From NCBI GenBank assembly GCA_027364665.1, contig DAHXOW010000048.1:1-6403 (forward strand): 6,403 nucleotides of DNA. Reading direction: 5' to 3'. Below, piece by piece: positions 1 to 5,499 of the stretch (its first letter is position 1; the number at the start of each line of letters is the position of its first letter). The translations under genes and the position numbers were made by a program. This stretch comes from a bacterium (GTDB lineage: Bacteria > Patescibacteriota > UBA1384 > CAJBMM01). The notes under the pieces were generated by a model that was given only the letters and a program-made list of their open reading frames with translations, was not told where the DNA came from and did no database searches.

Positions 1-1
1 A

Positions 2-886
2 AATATATTTTTAACTCCGGCCGACCAATCAATGATTAGGGCCGAGCAAATTACTTTGCAAGAAGGGAATTTTCCCTGGCAATTAATCATTGTCTTGGAC
101 TGCGCGGATCTTTCCAGGGTGGGGGTTATGCAGGAGGAAAATGCTGACTTATTCTATGCCCTGCCGATTGTAAACATAGATCATCATGCTGGAAATGACT
201 ATTTTGGCAAAGTTAATTTAGTCGACATGACCGCTACCGCGACCGCTGAAATTTTGGTCTCTTTGCTCGAGTCTCTGGGGCGAGAAAAAACATTGTTAGA
301 TGAAGACGTCGCCACAGACTTATTAACTGGCATTATTAGTGACACAGGTAGTTTTCAAAACAGCAACACCACCCCAAAATCTTTTACAGTTGCGGCTCAG
401 CTGGTTGCTTCTGGGGCCAGGCAGCAAGAAATTATCCGTCAATTGTTTAAAACAAAAAGCCTTTCGACTCTTAGGATCTGGGGAAAAGCTTTGGCGAATT
501 TACAGGACGAGAGAGAATATCGCTTCGCCTGGTCTTCGGTTAACGAAGAAGAAATCAAATCTGCCGGGGCTTTGCCAGAGGAAACCTCAGGGGTGATTGA
601 CGAATTAATTAAATCAGCCAGTGATGTCGATTTTGTCCTGTTGTTATCTGACAGAAATGGTTCGGTACACGGTTCGTTACGCGCCTCACAAAGAAATTTT
701 GATGTTTCTAAGATTGCAGAGGCTTTCGGCGGAGGCGGACACCCCGCGGCCGCCTCATTTGAGATGCCTAATAGCAGTTTGGCTACGACGCAATCAGATA
801 TTATTCGTCAAGTAAAACAACAGCAGCCTAAGCAGTTGACAAGCGAGAGGCCGGTCGATCAGAGAACGCAAATTGACCAAAAGTAG
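2..886 (+). CDS. nrnA: DHH/DHHA1 phosphoesterase, NrnA-like (nanoRNase/pAp phosphatase), 5'-truncated by window
   Basis: NrnA-type enzymes are cytoplasmic and hydrolyse 2-5 nt RNA oligomers and, in many members, 3'-phosphoadenosine 5'-phosphate. The frame is open to the left edge, so the ATG at 32 is internal rather than the start. 294 codons are visible. Numbered from the first full codon at 2, the metal-binding aspartate of motif II is D33 (VLDCADLSR), the DHH signature is D60-H61-H62 (nt 179-187), and motif IV is D114 (IISDTGSF). The DHHA1 substrate-binding loop is GGGGHPAA at 243-250. Motif I (DxD), expected roughly 50 residues upstream, lies outside the window. A polar, Gln-rich tail of about 25 residues follows the DHHA1 core and looks disordered. 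The gene ends 41 nt before rpsO. Family assignment is firm; whether the substrate is oligoRNA, pAp or both cannot be told from sequence. Confidence 0.9.
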   Translation, partial: NIFLTPADQSMIRAEQITLQEGNFPWQLIIVLDCADLSRVGVMQEENADLFYALPIVNIDHHAGNDYFGKVNLVDMTATATAEILVSLLESLGREKTLLDEDVATDLLTGIISDTGSFQNSNTTPKSFTVAAQLVASGARQQEIIRQLFKTKSLSTLRIWGKALANLQDEREYRFAWSSVNEEEIKSAGALPEETSGVIDELIKSASDVDFVLLLSDRNGSVHGSLRASQRNFDVSKIAEAFGGGGHPAAASFEMPNSSLATTQSDIIRQVKQQQPKQLTSERPVDQRTQIDQK

Positions 887-901
887 AAAAATTGTTACTA
901 T
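873..901 (+). promoter_or_regulatory. Predicted sigma70-type promoter for rpsO-pnp
   Basis: The -35 TTGACC (873-878, 5/6 to consensus) and the -10 TACTAT (896-901, 4/6 including the key T, A and final T) are separated by exactly 17 nt. The -35 lies inside the last codons of the DHH gene. Transcription would begin near 908, giving a leader of about 20 nt that holds little more than the rpsO ribosome binding site. Prediction from sequence only; read-through from the DHH gene is also likely. Confidence 0.6.
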
Positions 902-914
902 GCACTTGAAATAT

Positions 915-920
915 GAGAGG
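915..920 (+). promoter_or_regulatory. Ribosome binding site of rpsO
   Basis: GAGAGG is a good purine-rich Shine-Dalgarno sequence 7 nt before the ATG at 928. It fixes the start of the shortened S15 protein. Confidence 0.7.
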
Positions 921-927
921 ATTTTGA

Positions 928-1179
928 ATGGAAGATAATCTTATTGAGAAATATCAAACGCATAAAGAGGACACGGGGTCAACGACCGTGCAAGTCGCGC
1001 TTTTAACAGAAAAGATCAATCAACTTACCGAACACTTAAAAGAACATCGAAAAGATTTTGACAGTAGGGTCGGTTTGCTGAAGATGGTTGGAAAGCGGCG
1101 ACGCCTGTTGGACTATTTGTCAAAGTCGGACCAGTCTGCATACGAAAAGCTGGTTGCCGATTTGGGCCTGAGAAAATAA
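928..1179 (+). CDS. rpsO: 30S ribosomal protein S15
   Basis: S15 is a primary 16S rRNA-binding protein that binds the helix 20/21/22 junction and helps build the 30S platform. The 83-residue product matches the family along its length: DTGST-VQVALLT (15-27), the H36...D43...S46 set that corresponds to the conserved helix-22-contacting His, Asp and Ser, then GLLKMVGKRRRLLDYL (49-64) and the terminal LGLRK. It is about 6 residues shorter than the usual 88-89, all lost from the N-terminal helix. The ATG is supported by GAGAGG 7 nt upstream. Two oddities are seen: the usual HHS before the loop is FDS, and the second Arg of SRRGLL is Val (V48). The gene sits 29 nt before pnp, the classic rpsO-pnp pairing. 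The predicted leader is too short for the S15 autoregulatory RNA structures known from other bacteria. Confidence 0.97.
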   Translation: MEDNLIEKYQTHKEDTGSTTVQVALLTEKINQLTEHLKEHRKDFDSRVGLLKMVGKRRRLLDYLSKSDQSAYEKLVADLGLRK

Positions 1180-1198
1180 GTCATAAAATTAACGTGTG

Positions 1199-1205
1199 AA
1201 AGGGA
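1199..1205 (+). promoter_or_regulatory. Ribosome binding site of pnp
   Basis: AAAGGGA lies just before the GTG at 1209, leaving 3 nt after its last base (about 5 nt after AGG). It supports the unusual GTG start. No other start codon in this frame gives a better fit to the conserved N-terminus. Confidence 0.6.
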
Positions 1206-1208
1206 ATT

Positions 1209-3308
1209 GTGGCTTCACAAACGGTTAGGACGATTTTTGCTGGCAAGGAGATTGTTTTGGAGACTGGCAAAATGGCCGGTCTTGCAGACGGGGCGGTCAC
1301 AGTTAAATATGGCGAGACGGTAGTCTTGGCTACAGCTGTGATGGCAAAAGAAGCAAAAGAAGGGACCGATTTTTTCCCTTTGATGGTAGATTATGAAGAA
1401 AGACTATATGCGGCTGGTAAAATTTCCGGTAGCCGTTTTATTAAACGCGAGGGCCGACCTTCTGATCAAGCTATTCTCACAGCCAGACTAATAGATCGTT
1501 CGCTGAGGCCTTTGTTTGCCAAACATGAAAGACGGGACGTTCAGGTGGTTGTTACCGTGCTATCAATCGATCAGGAAAACGATCCGGACATTGTATCGAT
1601 TATTGCGGCCTCATCCGCTTTAATATTGGCGGGCATTCCCTTTAAAGGACCGGTTGGTGCGGTTAGAGTGGGTTTAATTGAAGGACGACTAGTTTTTAAT
1701 CCGACTAAAAGCCAAATGGCAGAAAGCGTTCTTGATCTGGTTGTTTCTGGTACCAAGAACAAAGCGTTAATGATTGAGGCAGGTGCAAATCAGGTGCCCG
1801 AGGAGGATATTTATAAAGCAATTATCCATGGGCAAGATGAATTACAAACGATTATTAAATTGCAAAACGAGTTGCATGATTTGGTTAGTCCGATTCAACT
1901 CGAATCCGCGATTTCGAGTGATTCTTTACACAAGGAAGTGGCCGGATTTTTAGGAAAACAGCTAGAAGAAATCGCTTATCTGTCGGATGAGGCGGAGAGG
2001 GAAACTCGTCTAACTGCTTTTGAATCTCAAGTTTTACAAAATTTTGAAGGAAACTATAAACAGATTGACCTAAAAGCGGCTTTTCAAAAGGTTGTTGAAA
2101 AAGAAATTCGTCAGGCGATTCTTAAAAAACATATTAGACCAGACGGCCGTAAAGTTGATGAAGTCAGGCCGCTGTCGATCGAGGTTGGTTTACTGCCAAG
2201 AACGCACGGTAGTGCCTTGTTCACAAGAGGGCAGACTCAAGCTTTAACTATTGCTACGCTTGGGGCCCCTGGTAAAGAGCAAGTGATCGATACTATGGAC
2301 GAAGAAAGTACCAAGCGCTTCATGCATCACTATAATTTTCCGCCATTTAGTACGGGCGAAATTAAAGCTTCGCGCGGAATATCTCGAAGAGAGGTTGGGC
2401 ATGGGGCTTTGGCCGAGCGCGCTTTGTTGCCAGTTATTCCTGATCAGGAGAAATTTCCTTATACCATTCGTTTGGTTTCCGAAATTCTTTCCAGCAATGG
2501 TTCGTCCTCAATGGCCTCGACCTGTGGCTCAACTTTGGCTTTGATGGATGCGGGAGTGCCAATACAAGAGCCCGTTTCTGGCGTAGCAATGGGTCTGATT
2601 ACCGACGGAGAGGACTTTCAAGTTTTAACCGATCTTCAAGGGTTAGAAGATTTTGCCGGAGACATGGATTTTAAAATCGCCGGAACAAAAAATGGTATTA
2701 CGGCAATACAGCTAGATGTTAAAATAGACGGCCTGACTCCTGAAATTATTCAACAGACCCTGACCCAGGCCAAAGTGGCTAGAGATTTTATTCTGCAGAC
2801 CATGCTTAAAACTATCGCTTCTCCCAGAGAAACTTTGTCGCCACACGCCCCAAGAATTACAACAATCAAAATTGATCCAGACAAAATCGGAACCTTGATT
2901 GGGTCTGGTGGCAAGACTATTAACAAAATTATTTCTGAGTGTGGCGGCAAGGAAGTGGTTAATATTGATATTGACGATGACGGGACAGTCACCGTTGCAT
3001 CGGCTGATAGCGAAATCAGCAAAAAGGCGATTAATTATGTAGAAGGTTTGACCAAAGAGGTTAAAGTCGGGGATCGTTATCAGGGTCAGGTAATCCAAAT
3101 AGTTAAAGATCGGGTGCGTGGAAACGAGGTAGGGGCAATTGTCCAGATCCTCCCGAATCAAGACGGAATGGTGCATATTTCCGAACTGTCAGACAGACGA
3201 ATTGAAAAAGTGTCGGACATACTTAAAATTGGTGACGTGGCCAATGTTGTGGTGACAGATGTGGACAAAGAAAAAGGCCGAATTTCTTTATCAATGAAAC
3301 GTTATTAA
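1209..3308 (+). CDS. pnp: Polynucleotide phosphorylase (polyribonucleotide nucleotidyltransferase)
   Basis: PNPase is a cytoplasmic trimeric 3'-5' exoribonuclease that uses phosphate to release nucleoside diphosphates from RNA. The 699 residues are close to the usual 700-710 and show the full architecture: first RNase PH domain (about 11-143, with the FIKREGRPS loop and ARLIDRSLRPLF), all-helical linker (about 145-240), second RNase PH domain (about 310-530), KH domain (about 552-610, GxxG loop G565-S-G-G568) and S1 domain (about 621-699). Active-site residues in the second PH domain are present: SSS at 432-434 for phosphate, plus D481, D487 and K489 in EDFAGDMDFK. Translation starts at GTG. 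The S1 domain is odd: the usual FGAF is VGAI (641-644), and the preceding loop carries about seven extra residues including RVRGNE (635-640). The gene follows rpsO by 29 nt, and its stop overlaps that of the convergent recombinase gene. Confidence 0.98.
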   Translation: MASQTVRTIFAGKEIVLETGKMAGLADGAVTVKYGETVVLATAVMAKEAKEGTDFFPLMVDYEERLYAAGKISGSRFIKREGRPSDQAILTARLIDRSLRPLFAKHERRDVQVVVTVLSIDQENDPDIVSIIAASSALILAGIPFKGPVGAVRVGLIEGRLVFNPTKSQMAESVLDLVVSGTKNKALMIEAGANQVPEEDIYKAIIHGQDELQTIIKLQNELHDLVSPIQLESAISSDSLHKEVAGFLGKQLEEIAYLSDEAERETRLTAFESQVLQNFEGNYKQIDLKAAFQKVVEKEIRQAILKKHIRPDGRKVDEVRPLSIEVGLLPRTHGSALFTRGQTQALTIATLGAPGKEQVIDTMDEESTKRFMHHYNFPPFSTGEIKASRGISRREVGHGALAERALLPVIPDQEKFPYTIRLVSEILSSNGSSSMASTCGSTLALMDAGVPIQEPVSGVAMGLITDGEDFQVLTDLQGLEDFAGDMDFKIAGTKNGITAIQLDVKIDGLTPEIIQQTLTQAKVARDFILQTMLKTIASPRETLSPHAPRITTIKIDPDKIGTLIGSGGKTINKIISECGGKEVVNIDIDDDGTVTVASADSEISKKAINYVEGLTKEVKVGDRYQGQVIQIVKDRVRGNEVGAIVQILPNQDGMVHISELSDRRIEKVSDILKIGDVANVVVTDVDKEKGRISLSMKRY

Positions 3309-4228
3309 TTTAGGTCCGCGGACTTGTTGTGAAATTTAGAATAGGTCTCTTTTAGGTGACGATTTGTCACGTGCGTATAAATTTGTGTTGTTGCAAGAGA
3401 CGAGTGCCCGAGCATTTCTTGGACGTCTCTGATATTGGCTCCGTTAGTCAGTAAATCAGTTGCAAAAGAATGCCTTAAGGTATGCGGGGTCACTTTTTTT
3501 GTAATACCGGCTTGTTTTGCATAAGCACTTATGATTCGTTCTATCGATCTTGTTGATAGCCTGAGAGTTCTGTTTTTATCCAAAACTCCTCTGTGTCTAA
3601 TAAATACAGCATTATCGTTGTCTGTTCTGGTATCCAAATATCTGTTAAGAATCCCTTTAGCTTCAGAAGAAACAAAAACCAATCTTTCCTTTTTCCCTTT
3701 GCCCACAACAGAAAACTCTTCCCCATTTCGTTCTACATTTTCTCTGTTTAAGTTTGCCAACTCGGAAACTCGAAGCCCGGTTGAAAAAAGTAATTCCATA
3801 ATGGCCCGATCTCGCAATCCCGAGTTTGTGTTAATGTCGGGCTGAGTCAGTAGCAATTTTAGTTCGTCTGTTTCTAAAAAATGAATTTGTGTCGGTTCTG
3901 TCTTTGCTAGTTCGATTTGCTCTGCTGGCATGCTTGTCAGTTCTTTTTTCCCAAGGTATTTAAACCAGGCTCTTAAAGCTATTACGTGATAATTTTGCGT
4001 TCGTTTGCTTAAAGTTTTGTTTTTGGAGAAAGTTAAGCGATTTAAATACTGCCTGTAGGATAGAATGCGGTCATTAGTAATGTCAGAAATTGTTTTTAGA
4101 TTATGCTGATTTGCCCAGGCCTCAAAACGATTTAAATAATGAGCATACCCTTCCAGGGTATGATTAGATCGCCCCCGTTCTATTTCCAAATAAAGAAGAT
4201 ATTGGTCGATCGCTTGATCTATGTCCAT
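3305..4228 (-). CDS. xerC: Xer-family tyrosine site-specific recombinase (probable chromosome dimer resolution)
   Basis: Xer recombinases resolve chromosome dimers at a dif site by cutting and rejoining DNA through a 3'-phosphotyrosine. The N-terminal SAM-like, core-binding domain (about 1-105) is followed by the catalytic domain. From the ATG at 4228 (307 aa) the full catalytic set is seen: R153 (TGLRVSEL), K177 (GKGKKER), H249 and R252 (HTLRH), H275 (LGHSS) and Y284 (IYTHV). R-to-H and H-to-Y spacings of 23 and 9 match E. coli XerD. A TTG nine codons upstream (4255) extends the frame to 316 aa, but it lies upstream of a strong -10 and has no Shine-Dalgarno, so I chose the ATG, probably leaderless. 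The length fits XerC/D (about 298). A standalone housekeeping gene beside rpsO-pnp argues against a phage integrase. The XerC, XerD and XerA subtypes cannot be told apart here, so the symbol is provisional. Confidence 0.92.
   Translation of the reverse strand: MDIDQAIDQYLLYLEIERGRSNHTLEGYAHYLNRFEAWANQHNLKTISDITNDRILSYRQYLNRLTFSKNKTLSKRTQNYHVIALRAWFKYLGKKELTSMPAEQIELAKTEPTQIHFLETDELKLLLTQPDINTNSGLRDRAIMELLFSTGLRVSELANLNRENVERNGEEFSVVGKGKKERLVFVSSEAKGILNRYLDTRTDNDNAVFIRHRGVLDKNRTLRLSTRSIERIISAYAKQAGITKKVTPHTLRHSFATDLLTNGANIRDVQEMLGHSSLATTQIYTHVTNRHLKETYSKFHNKSADLN
3312..3325. terminator. Possible weak bidirectional hairpin at the pnp/xer convergent junction
   Basis: A perfect 10-bp palindrome, GTCCGCGGAC (3314-3323), starts 6 nt after the pnp stop and lies within the last codons of the recombinase gene. 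As RNA it can form a 5-bp stem (one G-U pair) around a CGCG loop, followed on the pnp side by TTGTTGT. The stem is short and the U-tract is broken, so it is a poor intrinsic terminator. It is the only candidate at this junction. Confidence 0.25.
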
Positions 4229-4235
4229 AAGAGAC

Positions 4236-4246
4236 ATTATATCACA
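4236..4246 (-). promoter_or_regulatory. Extended -10 promoter of the recombinase gene
   Basis: Read on the - strand, TGTGATATAAT is a perfect TATAAT (4241-4236) preceded by the TGn extended -10 element and the longer TRTGn form. The region where a -35 would fall is only a run of A, which suits an extended -10 promoter that does not need a -35. The last T is followed by 7 nt and then the A of the ATG at 4228, so the predicted transcript start coincides with the start codon. Confidence 0.65.
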
Positions 4247-4248
4247 GC

Positions 4249-4277
4249 TTTTCAAGTGTTTTTTTGTCTGCTAAAGT
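4249..4277 (+). promoter_or_regulatory. Weak candidate promoter of the PAP2-DedA-M16 cluster
   Basis: TTTTCA (4249-4254) and TAAAGT (4272-4277) each match 4/6 of the sigma70 boxes and lie 17 nt apart. If used, transcription would begin near 4284 and the TTG at 4264 could not be the start codon. A second weak option is TTGATC at 4214-4219 with an AT-rich -10 region near 4237-4243, overlapping the recombinase promoter on the other strand. Confidence 0.25.
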
Positions 4278-4899
4278 ACTCATAAAAGGATATGTGGCGG
4301 GCGTGATTTTGACCTTTGATAGTGTAATATTGCATTATCTTAATGATTTGGCAAACGGTAGCGCTTATTGGTATGGCGTAGCTTTTTTTAGCGCAGAATA
4401 TCTGTTCATTCTGGTTTTTTTATTGCCGGTAATAGTTTTTTATCTGGATCATAATTTGCGACACAGGTTTATTGAAGAGAGGGTATATATTTTGGCTTTA
4501 TTATCAGTTGTTGTGGCAACAGCTATTGGTTTTATTCTTTCCGTTTTTATTTATAGAGCCAGACCCCCACTCAGGTATAGTGATATTCATTTGATCCTTG
4601 CTCATTTGCCCGATACGAGCTCGTTTCCCAGCGCTCACAGCTGGATAACGTCTTCTTTTGCGACTGTTTTTGTTATAAGAAAAGAATTTCGTGATCTTGG
4701 TTGGGCACTGCTATTTCTTTCGATAGTGATCGCTATTAGCCGTGTAATGGTCGGAGCACATTACCCAACAGATGTGATTGCGGGATTGATTTTGGGAATA
4801 AGCTCAGCCATTTTGGTTGTATATGGGGTACAGCCATTGTCGCGTTGGCTTTTTGTCTCAAGGAATCAAGGAAAGGCAAACAACCCAAATGATAACTAG
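4264..4899 (+). CDS. PAP2-superfamily membrane phosphatase, possible undecaprenyl-pyrophosphate phosphatase (BcrC-like)
   Basis: PAP2 membrane enzymes remove phosphate from lipid phosphates at the outer face of the membrane. BcrC-like members recycle undecaprenyl pyrophosphate for cell-wall synthesis. Numbered from the TTG at 4264 (211 aa), about five or six hydrophobic segments are seen, near 11-27, 37-61, 74-96, 128-138, 146-163 and 171-190. The signature motifs are C1 ending in R100-P101, C2 P122-S-A-H125, and C3 S159-R160-x5-H166-x3-D170. The C1 lysine expected six residues before RP is Ser93. The tail is polar. No Shine-Dalgarno precedes the TTG. GTG codons at 4294 and 4303 are in-frame alternatives behind AAAAGGA (4284-4290), at spacings of 3 and 12 nt, so the start is unsure by up to 13 codons. 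The 3' end overlaps the DedA gene by 11 nt. The substrate is inferred. Confidence 0.85.
   Translation: MSAKVLIKGYVAGVILTFDSVILHYLNDLANGSAYWYGVAFFSAEYLFILVFLLPVIVFYLDHNLRHRFIEERVYILALLSVVVATAIGFILSVFIYRARPPLRYSDIHLILAHLPDTSSFPSAHSWITSSFATVFVIRKEFRDLGWALLFLSIVIAISRVMVGAHYPTDVIAGLILGISSAILVVYGVQPLSRWLFVSRNQGKANNPNDN
4868..4876 (+). promoter_or_regulatory. Ribosome binding site of the DedA gene, inside the PAP2 gene
   Basis: AAGGAAAGG is a strong purine run within the last codons of the PAP2 gene, ending 12 nt before the ATG at 4889. The spacing is somewhat long, but together with the 11-nt overlap it supports that ATG as the DedA start and suggests translational coupling. Confidence 0.5.
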
Positions 4900-5491
4900 T
4901 ATTTCAAATTTCATTATTCAGATCATAGGGCATTTTGGCTATTTCGCTGTCGTTTTTTTGATGACTCTAGAAAGTGCTAATATTCCAATACCGTCTGAAG
5001 TAATTATGCCTTTTGCGGGTTTTCTTGTCGCTAGCGGCCGCCTTGATTTGTTGTCGGTCGTTTTAGCTGGAACTTTTGGGAATTGGCTTGGGTCCAGCTT
5101 GTCTTACTGGCTGGGGTTGTTTGGAGGAAGGCCTTTGGTGATTAAATATGGCGAGCTGGTTCATTTTGATCACCGTCATTTGGAACATTCCGATCGTTGG
5201 TTTGCGAAATATGGTGACGAGTCTGTTTTTTTGGGTAGGCTAATACCGATTGTGAGAACTTTTATATCGCTGCCAGCGGGGATATCACGTATGAATTTCG
5301 GCAAGTTCTCTTTGTATACGATTTTGGGGGCTCTGCCTTTTAGTTACTTGTTGGCCTGGTTAGGTTATAAGTTGGGTCAAAACTGGGGTATTTTGAAGCA
5401 ATATTTTCATTATTTTGATGCGGCCGTGGTGTTTTTGGCTGTGGTGTTGATTATTTGGTACCTAATTGAAAAAAGAGCAAAAAGTGCTTAA
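4889..5491 (+). CDS. DedA-family (VTT/SNARE-associated) integral membrane protein
   Basis: DedA proteins are polytopic inner-membrane proteins. Members of the family have been shown to act as undecaprenyl-phosphate translocases, and others affect proton-dependent drug and pH tolerance. From the ATG at 4889 the product is 200 residues, the normal size. Visible features are the first hydrophobic segment (about 8-27), E28 with NIPIPSE (31-37) of the re-entrant region, GNWLGSSLSYWLGLFGG (64-80), and the family's most conserved stretch FLGRLIPIVRT (114-124) with R117 and R123. GISRMNFGKF (131-140) and hydrophobic segments at about 141-163 and 177-193 follow. The frame is open back to 4817, but a start there would add a polar extension lying inside the PAP2 gene. 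The gene overlaps the PAP2 stop by 11 nt and precedes the M16 gene by 8 nt, so all three are probably co-transcribed. The exact substrate is inferred from the neighbour. Confidence 0.9.
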   Translation: MITSISNFIIQIIGHFGYFAVVFLMTLESANIPIPSEVIMPFAGFLVASGRLDLLSVVLAGTFGNWLGSSLSYWLGLFGGRPLVIKYGELVHFDHRHLEHSDRWFAKYGDESVFLGRLIPIVRTFISLPAGISRMNFGKFSLYTILGALPFSYLLAWLGYKLGQNWGILKQYFHYFDAAVVFLAVVLIIWYLIEKRAKSA

Positions 5492-5499
5492 ATAGTTAC

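Noticed and set aside
836..864. TTGACA at 836-841 as the rpsO -35
   Set aside because: It is a perfect hexamer, but no acceptable -10 is found 16-18 nt downstream (TCAGAG at 17). The TTGACC at 873 pairs properly with TACTAT.
32..886. ATG at 32 as the true start of the DHH phosphoesterase
   Set aside because: The frame is open to the left edge, and the residues before 32 belong to the domain. Motif I must lie upstream, so the gene is cut by the window rather than short.
2712..3176. A 154-codon open frame on the - strand inside pnp
   Set aside because: It lies wholly opposite the second PH, KH and S1 domains of pnp, has no recognisable domain and no start signal. It is a by-product of pnp codon use.
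3305..4255. Tyrosine recombinase as an integrase of a mobile element or integron
   Set aside because: Length, motif spacing and housekeeping neighbours fit a chromosomal Xer. There are no direct repeats, tRNA gene, attachment site or cargo nearby, and no extra integron-specific segment.
4817..4888. Upstream start at 4817 for the DedA protein
   Set aside because: It adds 24 polar residues inside the PAP2 gene before the first membrane segment, and the family begins near the ATG at 4889, which has a purine-rich site upstream.
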